Position numbers and translations under genes: made by a program. Shown here one piece after another: positions 40,916-48,984 of a DNA stretch of 64,000 nt. Numbering within the stretch: the first letter of the stretch is position 1; each line of letters opens with the position of its first letter. The notes beneath the pieces were generated by a model. That model did not search any database. It was not told the origin of the DNA and saw nothing but the letters and a program-made list of their open reading frames with translations. Source of the stretch: Clostridia bacterium (GTDB lineage Bacteria; Bacillota_A; Clostridia; Oscillospirales; CAG-272); assembly GCA_017452945.1 (NCBI GenBank), contig JAFTLD010000032.1, positions 46,964-110,963 of the forward strand. Direction: 5' to 3'.

Positions 40916-42691
40916 TCAAGCTTGTTCTGTTTTTGCACACAGCTCCGGGACATCCACAAACGTAAGCACCGCATCGGTATAACCGTCCGATTCAAAAACG
41001 ATGATCTCATTATCGCCCCTGTGCAACAGCGGCGCGGGTACGTACAGCGTTTTTTGCGGGCCTGCGGGATTGTAGTATCTGCCTATGTTAAAGCCATTGA
41101 CCACCACAAAGCCCTTTGTAAAGCCGTCAAGGCGGATAAAGGTATCTTTGGGATTTTCATCCAAATGCATATTTCCGCGCAGGAAGACCGGCTTATCAAA
41201 GGTCTTCTGCTCTTCAAAGACAAGCCCAGAAAGGTCGTCCATGGTCAAAGGATACATCTCCCAGCCAAAGTGATAACGCTGGCCAAGTCTGACACCACCC
41301 AATATACCCTTTTTATCAAGCAGATTGATGCCATAGTTGACTCTGCCCATATTCTCGACCAAAATTTCCAATACGGCACTCTGTCCGAAATCAAGCGCAA
41401 TGGTGACGGGATCATCCCTGCGATCGCGCTCCTTGATCCCCACACACTTTCCGTCGACAAAAATGATGGCACGGTCATGCAGTTCGCCAAAGCACAGCGG
41501 CAGTGGCTCTACAGGGCCTTGGATGGTGGTACGGTACAAGGTAAAACCGAAATCCTGTCCCAGTTGCTCCATGGACTTGGGGAAAGCTGCCTTGACGGGG
41601 GCAGAAAGTCTTGTAAGATTGTCAAACAGCTCGGCCTGCTCGGTCAGCTTCAGCGCACCGTAAGCAGCCTTTTCGGAGTTTTTGACCGGAATATCAGGGG
41701 CATTCTTGCCCGTTCTGCGCGCGATCATGGCCTTGACCGCCTCGTAAAGCGGTGTGGTATCCCCTGCCTCGGTCAACAGCGCACGGTAGTCGTAACTGGT
41801 AATGGTGGGCTGATAGTCGCCCGGGTGGTTTGCACCATTCCAAAAAGCAAAATTGGTGCCGCCGTGAAACATATACAAATTAAAGGATGCGCCAAGGTCA
41901 AAGAACTTTTCTATCTCACGTACGATCTCGTCGATGGGACGCAGCTGCGTACCAGATTCGTACCAATGGTCAAACCAGCCGTCCCAAAATTCACCGCACA
42001 TCAAAGGACGATCCTTTTGGAATTCCTTGAGCGTCAGAATTTGCTCGGTATAGCTGCCGAAATTGGCGACTGCCAGAACTTCGGGCAGCGTGCCGCCGCT
42101 CAGCATCCATTTTGCCGTGCCGTCCGAGGTAAACAGCAGGCAATCTATGCCGTTTTCGCGATAAATATCCACGATCTTTTGCAGATAGACTTTATCGTCA
42201 CCGTAGCTGCCGTACTCGTTCTCGACCTGCACCATGATCACGTTCCCCCCGTTTGTGCAGAGATGGGGACGGATGCGCGAAAGCAGCTCACGGTAATAGG
42301 GCTTGACCTTTTCCAAGTACATGGGATCATCGCAGCGCAGCGCGATATCGGGATAGGAAAGCAGCCAGGAAGGCAGCCCACCAAAATCCCACTCGGCGCA
42401 GATGTAGGGACCGGGACGTAGGATAACCATAAGCCCCAACCGTTCGGCTGTTTCAATAAATCTCTCGATATCCAATATACCCGAGAAATCAAACTGTCCT
42501 TCGCGTCGCTCGTGCAAATTCCAACAGGTATAGGTTTCAACCGTATTGAAGCCACAGGCTTTGAGCTTAGTCAACCTGTCTTCCCAGTATTCGGGAACGG
42601 TGCGAAAATAATGAATTGCTCCGGAAAGCACCGTGATGGGCTGACCGTCGTATATAAACTGATCATTGCAATACGTAAACGTGTGTTTCAT
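40916..42691 (-). CDS. GH35 family beta-galactosidase, cytoplasmic
   Basis: The 591-residue enzyme has clear GH35 motifs: LSGAIHYFRTVPEYWEDRL, FNTVETYTCWNLHE, LRPGPYICAEWDFGGLP, the acid/base Glu in VQVENEYGSYG and the nucleophile Glu in LMCGEFWDGWFDHW. C-terminal jelly-roll domains follow (from about 400), including GFVVVNGFNIGRYYNPAGPQ. With no signal peptide it would split terminal beta-galactosides taken into the cell. The ATG at 42691 is chosen over a TTG at 42700 because of ribosome-site spacing. It lies between the AIM24 and GT14 genes. Confidence 0.95.
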   Translation of the reverse strand: MKHTFTYCNDQFIYDGQPITVLSGAIHYFRTVPEYWEDRLTKLKACGFNTVETYTCWNLHERREGQFDFSGILDIERFIETAERLGLMVILRPGPYICAEWDFGGLPSWLLSYPDIALRCDDPMYLEKVKPYYRELLSRIRPHLCTNGGNVIMVQVENEYGSYGDDKVYLQKIVDIYRENGIDCLLFTSDGTAKWMLSGGTLPEVLAVANFGSYTEQILTLKEFQKDRPLMCGEFWDGWFDHWYESGTQLRPIDEIVREIEKFFDLGASFNLYMFHGGTNFAFWNGANHPGDYQPTITSYDYRALLTEAGDTTPLYEAVKAMIARRTGKNAPDIPVKNSEKAAYGALKLTEQAELFDNLTRLSAPVKAAFPKSMEQLGQDFGFTLYRTTIQGPVEPLPLCFGELHDRAIIFVDGKCVGIKERDRRDDPVTIALDFGQSAVLEILVENMGRVNYGINLLDKKGILGGVRLGQRYHFGWEMYPLTMDDLSGLVFEEQKTFDKPVFLRGNMHLDENPKDTFIRLDGFTKGFVVVNGFNIGRYYNPAGPQKTLYVPAPLLHRGDNEIIVFESDGYTDAVLTFVDVPELCAKTEQA

Positions 42692-42696
42692 AGCAC

Positions 42697-43377
42697 TCAA
42701 TCCTTACTTGCAATATAAGGTGCAATAGCAGCAGCCGTTGCCACGATGGGCATGGTCTGCACCCAGATCTTGCCGGGGCCTGTTACACGTGTGTTGAAGA
42801 AACCTTCACCGCCAAACAGCACGTTCTTGGCGCCCTTAACGCTTTCCAACTCCATGCTGCAGCCCTCGGTCATAGCGGCAAGATAGCCTGTGCCAAGGAT
42901 CAGGCTCTGCCCTGCGGCCAGCTCATATTCCACGCAATGTCCATCGATCTCAATAAAGACAAGTCCATCACCTGTGATCTTCTGCATAATAAAGCCCTCA
43001 CCGCCAAACAGGCCTTGAGCAAACTTTTTGCGGAAATGGATGGACAGATCAAGTCCCTTTTCCATCGCAAGAAAACCTTTTTTCTGCACGATGATACCGT
43101 TGCCGGGCGTAACGTGATAAGGAAGAATGGAACCCGGGAAGCTGGACGCAAACGCGATCATTCCCTTGCCGCCTTGAGCTGTGTATTCATTCAAGAACAT
43201 GGATTCACCAGAGAAAAGGCGTCCCATCGCTTTACCAAAACCGCCTGCAGAGGTTTGCATTTGCATATTTGTGCTCATCCAGCTCATAGCACCGCGCTCG
43301 GTGCAAAGCGTTTCTCCCGCTTGCGGATAACATATCACTACGGGAAGGCTTTCGCCCTTGATTTCATATTCTATCAT
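42697..43377 (-). CDS. AIM24 / TIGR00266 family protein
   Basis: The 226-residue beta-rich protein matches the TIGR00266/AIM24 family by its glycine-rich repeats: ERGAMSWMSTNMQMQTSAGG, GGKGMIAFASSFPGSILPYH, LFGGEGFIMQKITGDGLVFI and VLFGGEGFFNTRVTGPGKIW. Family members form a double-stranded beta fold of unknown function. It is probably cytoplasmic. AAGGAG lies seven bases before the ATG. It is the first gene of the operon with GH35 and GT14 and has a near-perfect promoter. A link to galactoside use is suggested only by this context. Confidence 0.9.
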   Translation of the reverse strand: MIEYEIKGESLPVVICYPQAGETLCTERGAMSWMSTNMQMQTSAGGFGKAMGRLFSGESMFLNEYTAQGGKGMIAFASSFPGSILPYHVTPGNGIIVQKKGFLAMEKGLDLSIHFRKKFAQGLFGGEGFIMQKITGDGLVFIEIDGHCVEYELAAGQSLILGTGYLAAMTEGCSMELESVKGAKNVLFGGEGFFNTRVTGPGKIWVQTMPIVATAAAIAPYIASKD

Positions 43378-43409
43378 ATGTTGTCTCCTTTCGATTCGGA
43401 ACTGCTTTT

Positions 43410-43438
43410 ATTATAACAAGAATATTGCTCTTTGTCAA
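43410..43438 (-). promoter_or_regulatory. Vegetative promoter of the AIM24-GH35-GT14 operon
   Basis: TTGACA at 43433-43438, a 17-base spacer, and TATAAT at 43410-43415. Confidence 0.88.
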
Positions 43439-43442
43439 GAAA

Positions 43443-43469
43443 AAGCCCTGCACATGGTGTACAGGGCTT
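43443..43469. terminator. Hairpin terminator of the SGNH lipoprotein gene
   Basis: An imperfect stem of 11-12 bases (AAGCCCTG.. with ..CAGGGCTT), 7 bases past the stop codon, followed on the minus strand by TTTTTCTTG. Confidence 0.7.
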
Positions 43470-43476
43470 GATAATT

Positions 43477-44883
43477 TTATTCACCGTAACCGATTACGGT
43501 CTCGAATGCAACCTGCGCATAGATTCTGCTCAGAAAATCGTTGGGATGGTTGATGTTGTTACCGGTGTGGTCACGGAAACGCTTGTTTTCCACAATTCTC
43601 TGGCTCATGCTGGTTACACATGCAACGCCGCATGCCTTACCGTCCTCAACATAATCCTTAGCAAGCTGTTCGAAAACGGTTTCAAATCTATGCTGGTTTC
43701 CGTACCAGCCGTTGGTTGCCTCGGGGTTGGGAATCATAGTAGCTACAAGCATCAGATCTGTTTCGGGAGCTACCGCATATACCTGATCTGCGATCTTCTT
43801 AATAGCTTTCTTTTCGCTGTTGGGAGAATTAGCTGCATCATTCATACCAAAAGCAAGGGCAAAGAAATCACAGCCGTATTCCTCAACAAAAGGCTTGACA
43901 TACTGATCAAACTTGTTGGTACCGTCTACACTGGTCCAACCACCGACAGAGGGGTTGATATAGGTAATGGTGCCGTTGGTACCAAATACGCTATCCTGAG
44001 CGGGAGGTGTGGAAACATTGGGGAGTTTGGTATTAACATACTTAACGGTATAGCCATACTTCTGTGCAATAAACTGCGTAAAGAGCTGAGACCAGGAGGG
44101 AGCATACGGATGCACGTTGTTCAGACCGGAAGAAGTTGCACCCCAGGTGATACTGTCACCGTAGAAGATCATGGTAACATCTTCACCGGCTTCAAGCTTA
44201 GCAATCAGTCTTGCAAACTGATTGGAATGCTCGGGAACAAAGCCTTCCCAATACTGATCGTGTACATAGGTTACTGCAACCTGCCACTGTGTCATGGTAG
44301 TGCCTTCACCCCAATAGGTATAATAATTCTTACCCTCGTACTTGGTAACAAGCTGTGCGGGCATGCCGGGGATCTCTTTTTCGTGGTAGTACTGTTCAAA
44401 GGAGATCACGGGAATGCGTGTACCCTCCAGCAGAACCAGCTGACCATCGACAACGTCATAGTCTTTTCCCTGCTCGTAAACCGTCTTAAGGTCGTAAGAG
44501 CGAACAGAAAGAATCTCATCGGGTGTGTAAAGCAACGAAGCCTTATCATCCATACCGACAAACATAACTGTCTCGTTATACACAACTCTGCCATCCCATA
44601 CCGGGGCCATGTACGTGTTCAGATCGAAGGTGTCATACTTGAGAATATCACCGATGGGAGCATCGTTGACAGTGCCTCTGGTGGTTTCTTCCTCTGTAGT
44701 CGCCTCGTCGGACGTTTGCTCGGTGGATGGTTCGGTCGTTTCCTGAGTAGGCTCTTCCGTCGGTGTTTCGGTGGGATCTTCGGGAGTTGTGATATCTTCA
44801 CCGCCACCCTGATCACAAGCAACAAAGCAAACACCGAGAAGCAGCATTGCCATCAGAAAAGATAGGATTTTTCTTGCTTTCAT
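43477..44883 (-). CDS. SGNH/GDSL-hydrolase lipoprotein
   Basis: From the ATG at 44883 come a lipoprotein signal (lipobox FVAC) and a long Thr/Glu/Pro spacer (about residues 25-70). A beta-rich region precedes an SGNH hydrolase domain: block I GDSITWGA with the catalytic Ser, block III FALAFGMNDAA, and a C-terminal NINHPNDFLSR that supplies the His. Such enzymes deacylate or deacetylate glycans and lipids, and the lipid anchor puts it on the outer surface. It is the second gene after dut, 45 bases downstream. The frame runs further upstream to 44928 without a ribosome site. Confidence 0.87.
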   Translation of the reverse strand: MKARKILSFLMAMLLLGVCFVACDQGGGEDITTPEDPTETPTEEPTQETTEPSTEQTSDEATTEEETTRGTVNDAPIGDILKYDTFDLNTYMAPVWDGRVVYNETVMFVGMDDKASLLYTPDEILSVRSYDLKTVYEQGKDYDVVDGQLVLLEGTRIPVISFEQYYHEKEIPGMPAQLVTKYEGKNYYTYWGEGTTMTQWQVAVTYVHDQYWEGFVPEHSNQFARLIAKLEAGEDVTMIFYGDSITWGATSSGLNNVHPYAPSWSQLFTQFIAQKYGYTVKYVNTKLPNVSTPPAQDSVFGTNGTITYINPSVGGWTSVDGTNKFDQYVKPFVEEYGCDFFALAFGMNDAANSPNSEKKAIKKIADQVYAVAPETDLMLVATMIPNPEATNGWYGNQHRFETVFEQLAKDYVEDGKACGVACVTSMSQRIVENKRFRDHTGNNINHPNDFLSRIYAQVAFETVIGYGE

Positions 44884-44928
44884 GTTTTCCTCCAATAAAT
44901 AAATTAGTATATGATTGTTTTTGGACAC

Positions 44929-45366
44929 TTATTTCGTACCGGTCGAACCAAAGCCGCCCGCACCTCTTTCGGTTTCCTGCAAGGCCTCTACCTCACAGAA
45001 TTGCGCTTGATAAACCGGTGCAAAGACCATTTGCGCCACTCTCTCCCCCGGCTCAACAAACTGCGGCTGCCCTGTATGATTGTGAAGAGAGACCATGACC
45101 TGGCCGCGATAATCGCTGTCGATTACGCCAACCTTATTGGCGGGTGCAAGTCCCCTTTTTGTAGCAAGTCCGCTTCTTGCATAAATAAATCCGGCAAAGC
45201 CCTCCTCTATTTCCATGCTAAGTCCCGTGGGAACAAGAACAGTTTGTCCGGGCAAAATGGAAACGGGCTTTTCTATACAGGCATACAGATCGGCACCTGC
45301 CGCACTTATACTGCCATATGTGGGAATATGGGCATTTGGATGAAGCTTTACAATCTTGACAGTCAC
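44929..45366 (-). CDS. dut: dUTP diphosphatase
   Basis: The 145-residue trimeric dUTPase shows all five motifs: AAGADLYA, ARSGLATKRGLA, GVIDSDYRGQV, GERVAQMVF and the C-terminal RGAGGFGSTG arm. It hydrolyses dUTP to dUMP, keeping uracil out of DNA and feeding dTMP synthesis. I place the start at the GTG at 45366, which has GGAGG five bases upstream. An earlier GTG at 45378 would overlap that ribosome site. The gene heads a short unit with the SGNH lipoprotein gene, an arrangement without obvious functional logic. Confidence 0.96.
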   Translation of the reverse strand: MTVKIVKLHPNAHIPTYGSISAAGADLYACIEKPVSILPGQTVLVPTGLSMEIEEGFAGFIYARSGLATKRGLAPANKVGVIDSDYRGQVMVSLHNHTGQPQFVEPGERVAQMVFAPVYQAQFCEVEALQETERGAGGFGSTGTK

Positions 45367-45444
45367 AATGGCCTCCACAATATCTGAACTTTCAAATAGT
45401 GTAACAAATAAATTTTAACATGGTGTGAACATATGCAATAATTC

Positions 45445-45473
45445 TTGACGAATTGTATTTTTTACAGTATAAT
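45445..45473 (+). promoter_or_regulatory. Vegetative promoter of the Gfo/Idh/MocA gene
   Basis: TTGACG at 45445-45450, a 17-base spacer, and TATAAT at 45468-45473. Confidence 0.85.
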
Positions 45474-45504
45474 AAAGGTAACTATTAACCAAGGAGGCAC
45501 TCAC

Positions 45505-46572
45505 ATGAGCAAGATCAAGGTAGCTGTGATCGGCTGTGGTACCATTGCCAATGCCGCTCACATTCCCTCTTACATGAACAATCCCGAGGTGGAGATCAAG
45601 TATTTCTGCGACATCATTCTCGAAAAGGCACAGGCTGCCGTGGAAAAATACGGTTGCGGTACCGCGATTGTGGACTACCACGACATTCTGGATGACCCGG
45701 AGCTGGTAGCCGTTTCGGTATGCACTCCCAACCGCATGCACACCACCATCACCATTGACTTTTTGGAGCATGGCAAGCACGTGCTTTGCGAAAAGCCTGC
45801 TGCAAGAACCTATGCAGAGGCAAAGCTGATGCAGGATGCGCAGCACAAATCGGGCAAGGTGCTCAACATCGGTGTGGTCAACCGCTTCAACACGGCCGTC
45901 AATGAGATCAGAAAGCTGATTGCAGACGGTGCTTTGGGTGAGGTGTATCATGTGTACGTATCCTTCCGCGCATGGCGTTCGATCCCCGGACTTGGCGGTG
46001 CATTTACCACCAAAGAGATCGCGGGCGGCGGCGCTCTGATAGACTGGGGCGTGCATTATCTGGATATCGTCATGTACTGCACGGGCGATCCCAAACCTCT
46101 GACTGTTTCGGGCAAGGCATTCTGCAAGCTGGGCGTGGATATGCCGAATTACGTTTATGAGGGCATGTGGGCCGAGGATACCAAGGACGTAAACGGCACC
46201 TATGACGTAGACGACAGCGTGACCGGCTTCATCCGTACCGAGGGTCCAACCATCACCTTTAACGGTGCATGGGCGCAAAACATCGGTGTCAGCGAGCCCT
46301 ATATTGATTTTCTTGGCGATAAGGCCGGCATCCGCCTCAAATACGGTGGTGACTTTACCCTGTTTGGCACAAAGGACGGTAAATTGACCAAGGAAGTTCC
46401 CGAATACGACAGCGTCAATATGTTCCAGAACGAGATCGATTCCTTCATCCGTTGCATCCAAACGGGTGAAAAGCTTCCCTCCCACATCGACCAGGTCATC
46501 ATCACCGCGCGTATGATGCAGGCTATCTACGATTCCTCCGAGCAGAATCAGGAAATCAAGCTGGAGTGGTAA
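45505..46572 (+). CDS. Gfo/Idh/MocA family NAD(P)-dependent oxidoreductase
   Basis: The 355-residue protein has an N-terminal Rossmann fold (KVAVIGCGTIANAAHIPSYM), the family Lys motif CEKPAARTYAEAK, and a C-terminal domain with AGGGALIDWGVHYLDIVMYC carrying the catalytic Asp-His pair. Relatives oxidise sugars, inositols or their derivatives. The substrate cannot be read from the sequence. AGGAGG precedes the ATG at 45505 by seven bases. It is a single-gene unit with its own promoter and a hairpin soon after the stop. Codon usage is biased as in gpmI, suggesting strong expression. Confidence 0.92.
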   Translation: MSKIKVAVIGCGTIANAAHIPSYMNNPEVEIKYFCDIILEKAQAAVEKYGCGTAIVDYHDILDDPELVAVSVCTPNRMHTTITIDFLEHGKHVLCEKPAARTYAEAKLMQDAQHKSGKVLNIGVVNRFNTAVNEIRKLIADGALGEVYHVYVSFRAWRSIPGLGGAFTTKEIAGGGALIDWGVHYLDIVMYCTGDPKPLTVSGKAFCKLGVDMPNYVYEGMWAEDTKDVNGTYDVDDSVTGFIRTEGPTITFNGAWAQNIGVSEPYIDFLGDKAGIRLKYGGDFTLFGTKDGKLTKEVPEYDSVNMFQNEIDSFIRCIQTGEKLPSHIDQVIITARMMQAIYDSSEQNQEIKLEW

Positions 46573-46590
46573 AATATCCCCTACATACAG

Positions 46591-46620
46591 ACACCCCCAC
46601 CGAGTTTTTGGCGGGGGTGT
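46591..46620 (+). terminator. Hairpin terminator of the Gfo/Idh/MocA gene
   Basis: An 11-bp stem (ACACCCCCACC with GGCGGGGGTGT, one mismatch) and 8-base loop, followed by TTGCAGTTTA. It begins 18 bases past the stop codon. Confidence 0.65.
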
Positions 46621-46707
46621 TGCAGTTTATATTATGCATAGCAAAAGTATCGCGAACCTTCACCTGTTACAAGGGCTATAAACTTTGTTTTGTGCTATGA
46701 GTATAAA

Positions 46708-46773
46708 CGTAGGGGCGATTCACGAATCGCCTGCGGACGACCATGGGCGGGCGCTTCGTGAAGCGCCCCTACG
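46708..46773. repeat. Palindromic intergenic element, type A relative
   Basis: Inverted arms of 23 bases (46708-46730 and 46751-46773) match at 21 positions and begin CGTAGGGGCG. They enclose 20 bases. It lies in the 426-base gene-free gap between the oxidoreductase and rplS (46573-46998). Confidence 0.72.
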
Positions 46774-46832
46774 ACATTGGGAGCAACGCAACAGTCAACA
46801 AATAGTAAACAGACCCCAACCACATAGCCGCG

Positions 46833-46935
46833 CGAAAATTGTCGTAGACAAGGCGCACCGCAACGGGCAAGACGCAGGCGATCTTACGATCGTCAATCCG
46901 CACGCGAGGAGCAACGCAGTATACGGCAATTTTCG
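46833..46935. repeat. Palindrome-ended intergenic element, type B
   Basis: The ends CGAAAATTGTCGTA and TACGGCAATTTTCG are inverted copies with one mismatch, around an 75-base GC-rich interior containing CGATCTTACGATCG. It has no coding capacity. Confidence 0.6.
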
Positions 46936-46950
46936 AAGAGCGCAATTAAT

Positions 46951-46986
46951 AGAAAAAGCGAATGCAGATGCGCATTCGCTTTTTCT
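46951..46986 (-). terminator. Rho-independent terminator of rplS
   Basis: A perfect 15-bp stem (AGAAAAAGCGAATGC with its inverse) and 6-base loop, with the T-run built into the stem on the minus strand. It begins 12 bases past the rplS stop. Confidence 0.88.
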
Positions 46987-46998
46987 ATTTCTCCAAGA

Positions 46999-47340
46999 TT
47001 AAATTCTTTCCTTAACCTTAGAAGCCTTACCAACTCTGCCGCGCAGGTAGTACAGCTTTGCACGTCTGACCTTACCACGACGGATAGTGTCAACAGCTAC
47101 TACGTTGGGAGAGTGGATGGGGAAAGTCTTTTCAACACCGCAGCCGTAAGAAATTCTTCTTACAGTAAAAGTAGCGGAGATACCTGCACCGTGCTTAGCG
47201 ATAACGGTACCCTCGAAAAGCTGGATTCTCTCTCTGGAACCCTCTTTGATCTTGTTGTGAACACGTACGGTGTCACCAACGTTGACAGAAGGAATTTCTG
47301 CCTTCAATTGCTCGTTTGTAAAAGCCTCGATCAGATTCAT
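46999..47340 (-). CDS. rplS: 50S ribosomal protein L19
   Basis: The 113-residue protein is full length and has the L19 signatures [51 protein letters not shown] and [20 protein letters not shown]. It bridges the two ribosomal subunits. The ATG at 47340 has AGGAGG nine bases upstream. It is transcribed alone here, without the rimM-trmD neighbours often found with it. It has a consensus promoter and a structured leader. Confidence 0.98.
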   Translation of the reverse strand: MNLIEAFTNEQLKAEIPSVNVGDTVRVHNKIKEGSRERIQLFEGTVIAKHGAGISATFTVRRISYGCGVEKTFPIHSPNVVAVDTIRRGKVRRAKLYYLRGRVGKASKVKERI

Positions 47341-47423
47341 TTTGATGGCCCTCCTTATATTATCGGATGTTCATGCGAGCATGCAGCGGACCACCCGTTC
47401 TAATGCCGTGCTCATGGCACGCA
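47341..47423 (-). promoter_or_regulatory. Structured 5' leader of rplS (possible L19 autoregulatory leader)
   Basis: Between the promoter and the ribosome site the transcript can form several short stems, for example GTGCCATGAGCAC and TGCATGCTCGCATGA. L19 leaders with regulatory hairpins are known in Firmicutes. I cannot confirm a match to that family by eye. Confidence 0.35.
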
Positions 47424-47429
47424 TCGGTT

Positions 47430-47458
47430 ATTATACCATATAAATCTGAAAAATGCAA
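47430..47458 (-). promoter_or_regulatory. Vegetative promoter of rplS
   Basis: TTGCAT at 47453-47458, a 17-base spacer, and TATAAT at 47430-47435. Confidence 0.85.
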
Positions 47459-47506
47459 GAGGTTTTCGAAAAATAATTTACATTTTTCTCATATTTTTTT
47501 GCATTT

Positions 47507-48922
47507 TCAGCGTCCAAATCTCCCCTTCAGCATCTCGGGCAGCATACGCAGCATAGCAAACAACGCGGGCGTATTGAGCGCTACCACAGCGGTGGTCAGA
47601 ATGCCAATCCAAAGCATCCACAAGGGCGGCTCGGTCATCATAATCACGGTCATGCCGCTAAGCAGCACGGTGTTGAGCGTGATTTTTGGAATCTGCAGAT
47701 TGAATCGGATATAGCGATGCATGGTGGCCGCACGCAGCACAAATACAGCGAAATAGCTGACAAAGGTTGCAACCGATGCGCCAACAGCGCCCCACTCAGG
47801 GATCCAGATCAGGTTGAGTACGATATTCAGCCCCGCGCCAAGCATGGAGGTATAGAAGGACACCATGGTTTTCTTTTTGGTGAAATACGCGGTAGCCAGG
47901 AAGGAATCAAACGAGGTGAATACGGTGGCCAGTACAAGGATCGGCACGTACAGCCAAGCCTCATAGTAAGAATCGGCAAACAACAGCATGGAGCAAACCT
48001 TGGCAAAGGCAATCAGGAACGCTCCGCCGACAAACACGATGGCTACGTAATAACGGAACACCTTTCCGAAAAAGTCCGCGCAGGCATCCGGATCATCCGA
48101 CTCTTTGACGGCAGACAAACGCCACGCCTCGTTGAATACGGCCACCATATAAGTCAACAGCGTGGGGATCTTATAGGCGGCTGCATATAAGCCGTTCTCG
48201 GTATCCGAGCGCATGCGCGCAACAAGATAGCGGTCGGACACACCCGTGATCCACCAGAAAACGGTTGTCGGAATGAGGGGCAGCGAGAACTTCAGCATCT
48301 CTCCCATGAGCTTTTTGGAGATCTTTTTGAACGAAAAAGCACGCCACAGCCTGCAATAGACGACCAGCGCCAGCGTGGTGACAAAGTCCGCGCACACAAC
48401 CGAAAGCACGTATCCCTCGACCTTCATGCCCAATCCAACAAGGAAAAGCACGTTGAAGCCAATATTGAGCACGGTATTCACAATGCCCTGCACCGCAAAG
48501 GTCTTGGTTCTGCCGATTGCGCAAATATACTGCGCACAGACCGAGTGGATATTGGAGCAAAGCACGAACAACACGATCAACCAAAGATAGGGTGCAAAGT
48601 ATTCCAGCAGCAAAAGCAGCGGTGAGAGCAAAAGGAAGCATGCCGTACTGATACACAGGATTGCGACACCGCTTGAGAAAAACGCTTCCTTATCCCCTTC
48701 CTTGGCAGCGGCATTGCGGAAAATGCCCTCGCTGATGCCAAGGCAGGCAAGCGGAATGAGCAGATTGGCAAGCTGCGTGATCAGGTCGGCCGTAGAATAC
48801 TGCGCCTCGGAAAGGCATGCTGTATACAGCGGCATCATCAAAAATACCAACAGCTTGGATATGAATTTTCCCGCTGTAAAGATCATTGTGTTTCCAAACA
48901 ATCGTTTGATCCTCGTATCCAC
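47507..48922 (-). CDS. Oligosaccharide flippase family protein (Wzx/MOP superfamily)
   Basis: The 471-residue polytopic membrane protein has about twelve to fourteen hydrophobic segments and the MOP-type start (NTMIFTAGKFISKLLVFLMM). Conserved blocks include FSLPLIPTTVFWWITGVSDR and AYFTKKKTMVSFYTSMLG. Relatives flip lipid-linked glycans across the membrane for capsule or teichoic-like polymer assembly. The start is the GTG at 48922, with GGAGG seven bases upstream. A vegetative promoter overlaps the end of the upstream branching-enzyme-like gene. No glycosyltransferases adjoin it here, so the cargo is unknown. Confidence 0.88.
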   Translation of the reverse strand: MDTRIKRLFGNTMIFTAGKFISKLLVFLMMPLYTACLSEAQYSTADLITQLANLLIPLACLGISEGIFRNAAAKEGDKEAFFSSGVAILCISTACFLLLSPLLLLLEYFAPYLWLIVLFVLCSNIHSVCAQYICAIGRTKTFAVQGIVNTVLNIGFNVLFLVGLGMKVEGYVLSVVCADFVTTLALVVYCRLWRAFSFKKISKKLMGEMLKFSLPLIPTTVFWWITGVSDRYLVARMRSDTENGLYAAAYKIPTLLTYMVAVFNEAWRLSAVKESDDPDACADFFGKVFRYYVAIVFVGGAFLIAFAKVCSMLLFADSYYEAWLYVPILVLATVFTSFDSFLATAYFTKKKTMVSFYTSMLGAGLNIVLNLIWIPEWGAVGASVATFVSYFAVFVLRAATMHRYIRFNLQIPKITLNTVLLSGMTVIMMTEPPLWMLWIGILTTAVVALNTPALFAMLRMLPEMLKGRFGR

Positions 48923-48955
48923 GCGCTCACCTCCCTTTTTGTGGCTAACTATTAT

Positions 48956-48984
48956 ATTTTATCACTTCATGCGTGCGGTGTCAA
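48956..48984 (-). promoter_or_regulatory. Vegetative promoter of the flippase gene
   Basis: TTGACA at 48979-48984, a 17-base spacer, and TAAAAT at 48956-48961. The -35 box overlaps the stop codon of the upstream gene. Confidence 0.75.

Noticed and set aside
40478..42421. A 647-codon plus-strand frame opposite GH35 and GT14
   Set aside because: Both minus-strand genes carry catalytic motifs. The plus frame has Cys/His/Arg-rich random-looking content and no ribosome site.
43432..44865. A 477-codon plus-strand frame opposite the SGNH lipoprotein gene
   Set aside because: Antisense shadow. The minus-strand gene has a lipobox and SGNH blocks.
45415..46485. A 356-codon minus-strand frame opposite the Gfo/Idh/MocA gene
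   Set aside because: Shadow of a codon-biased gene whose Rossmann and EKP motifs are unambiguous.
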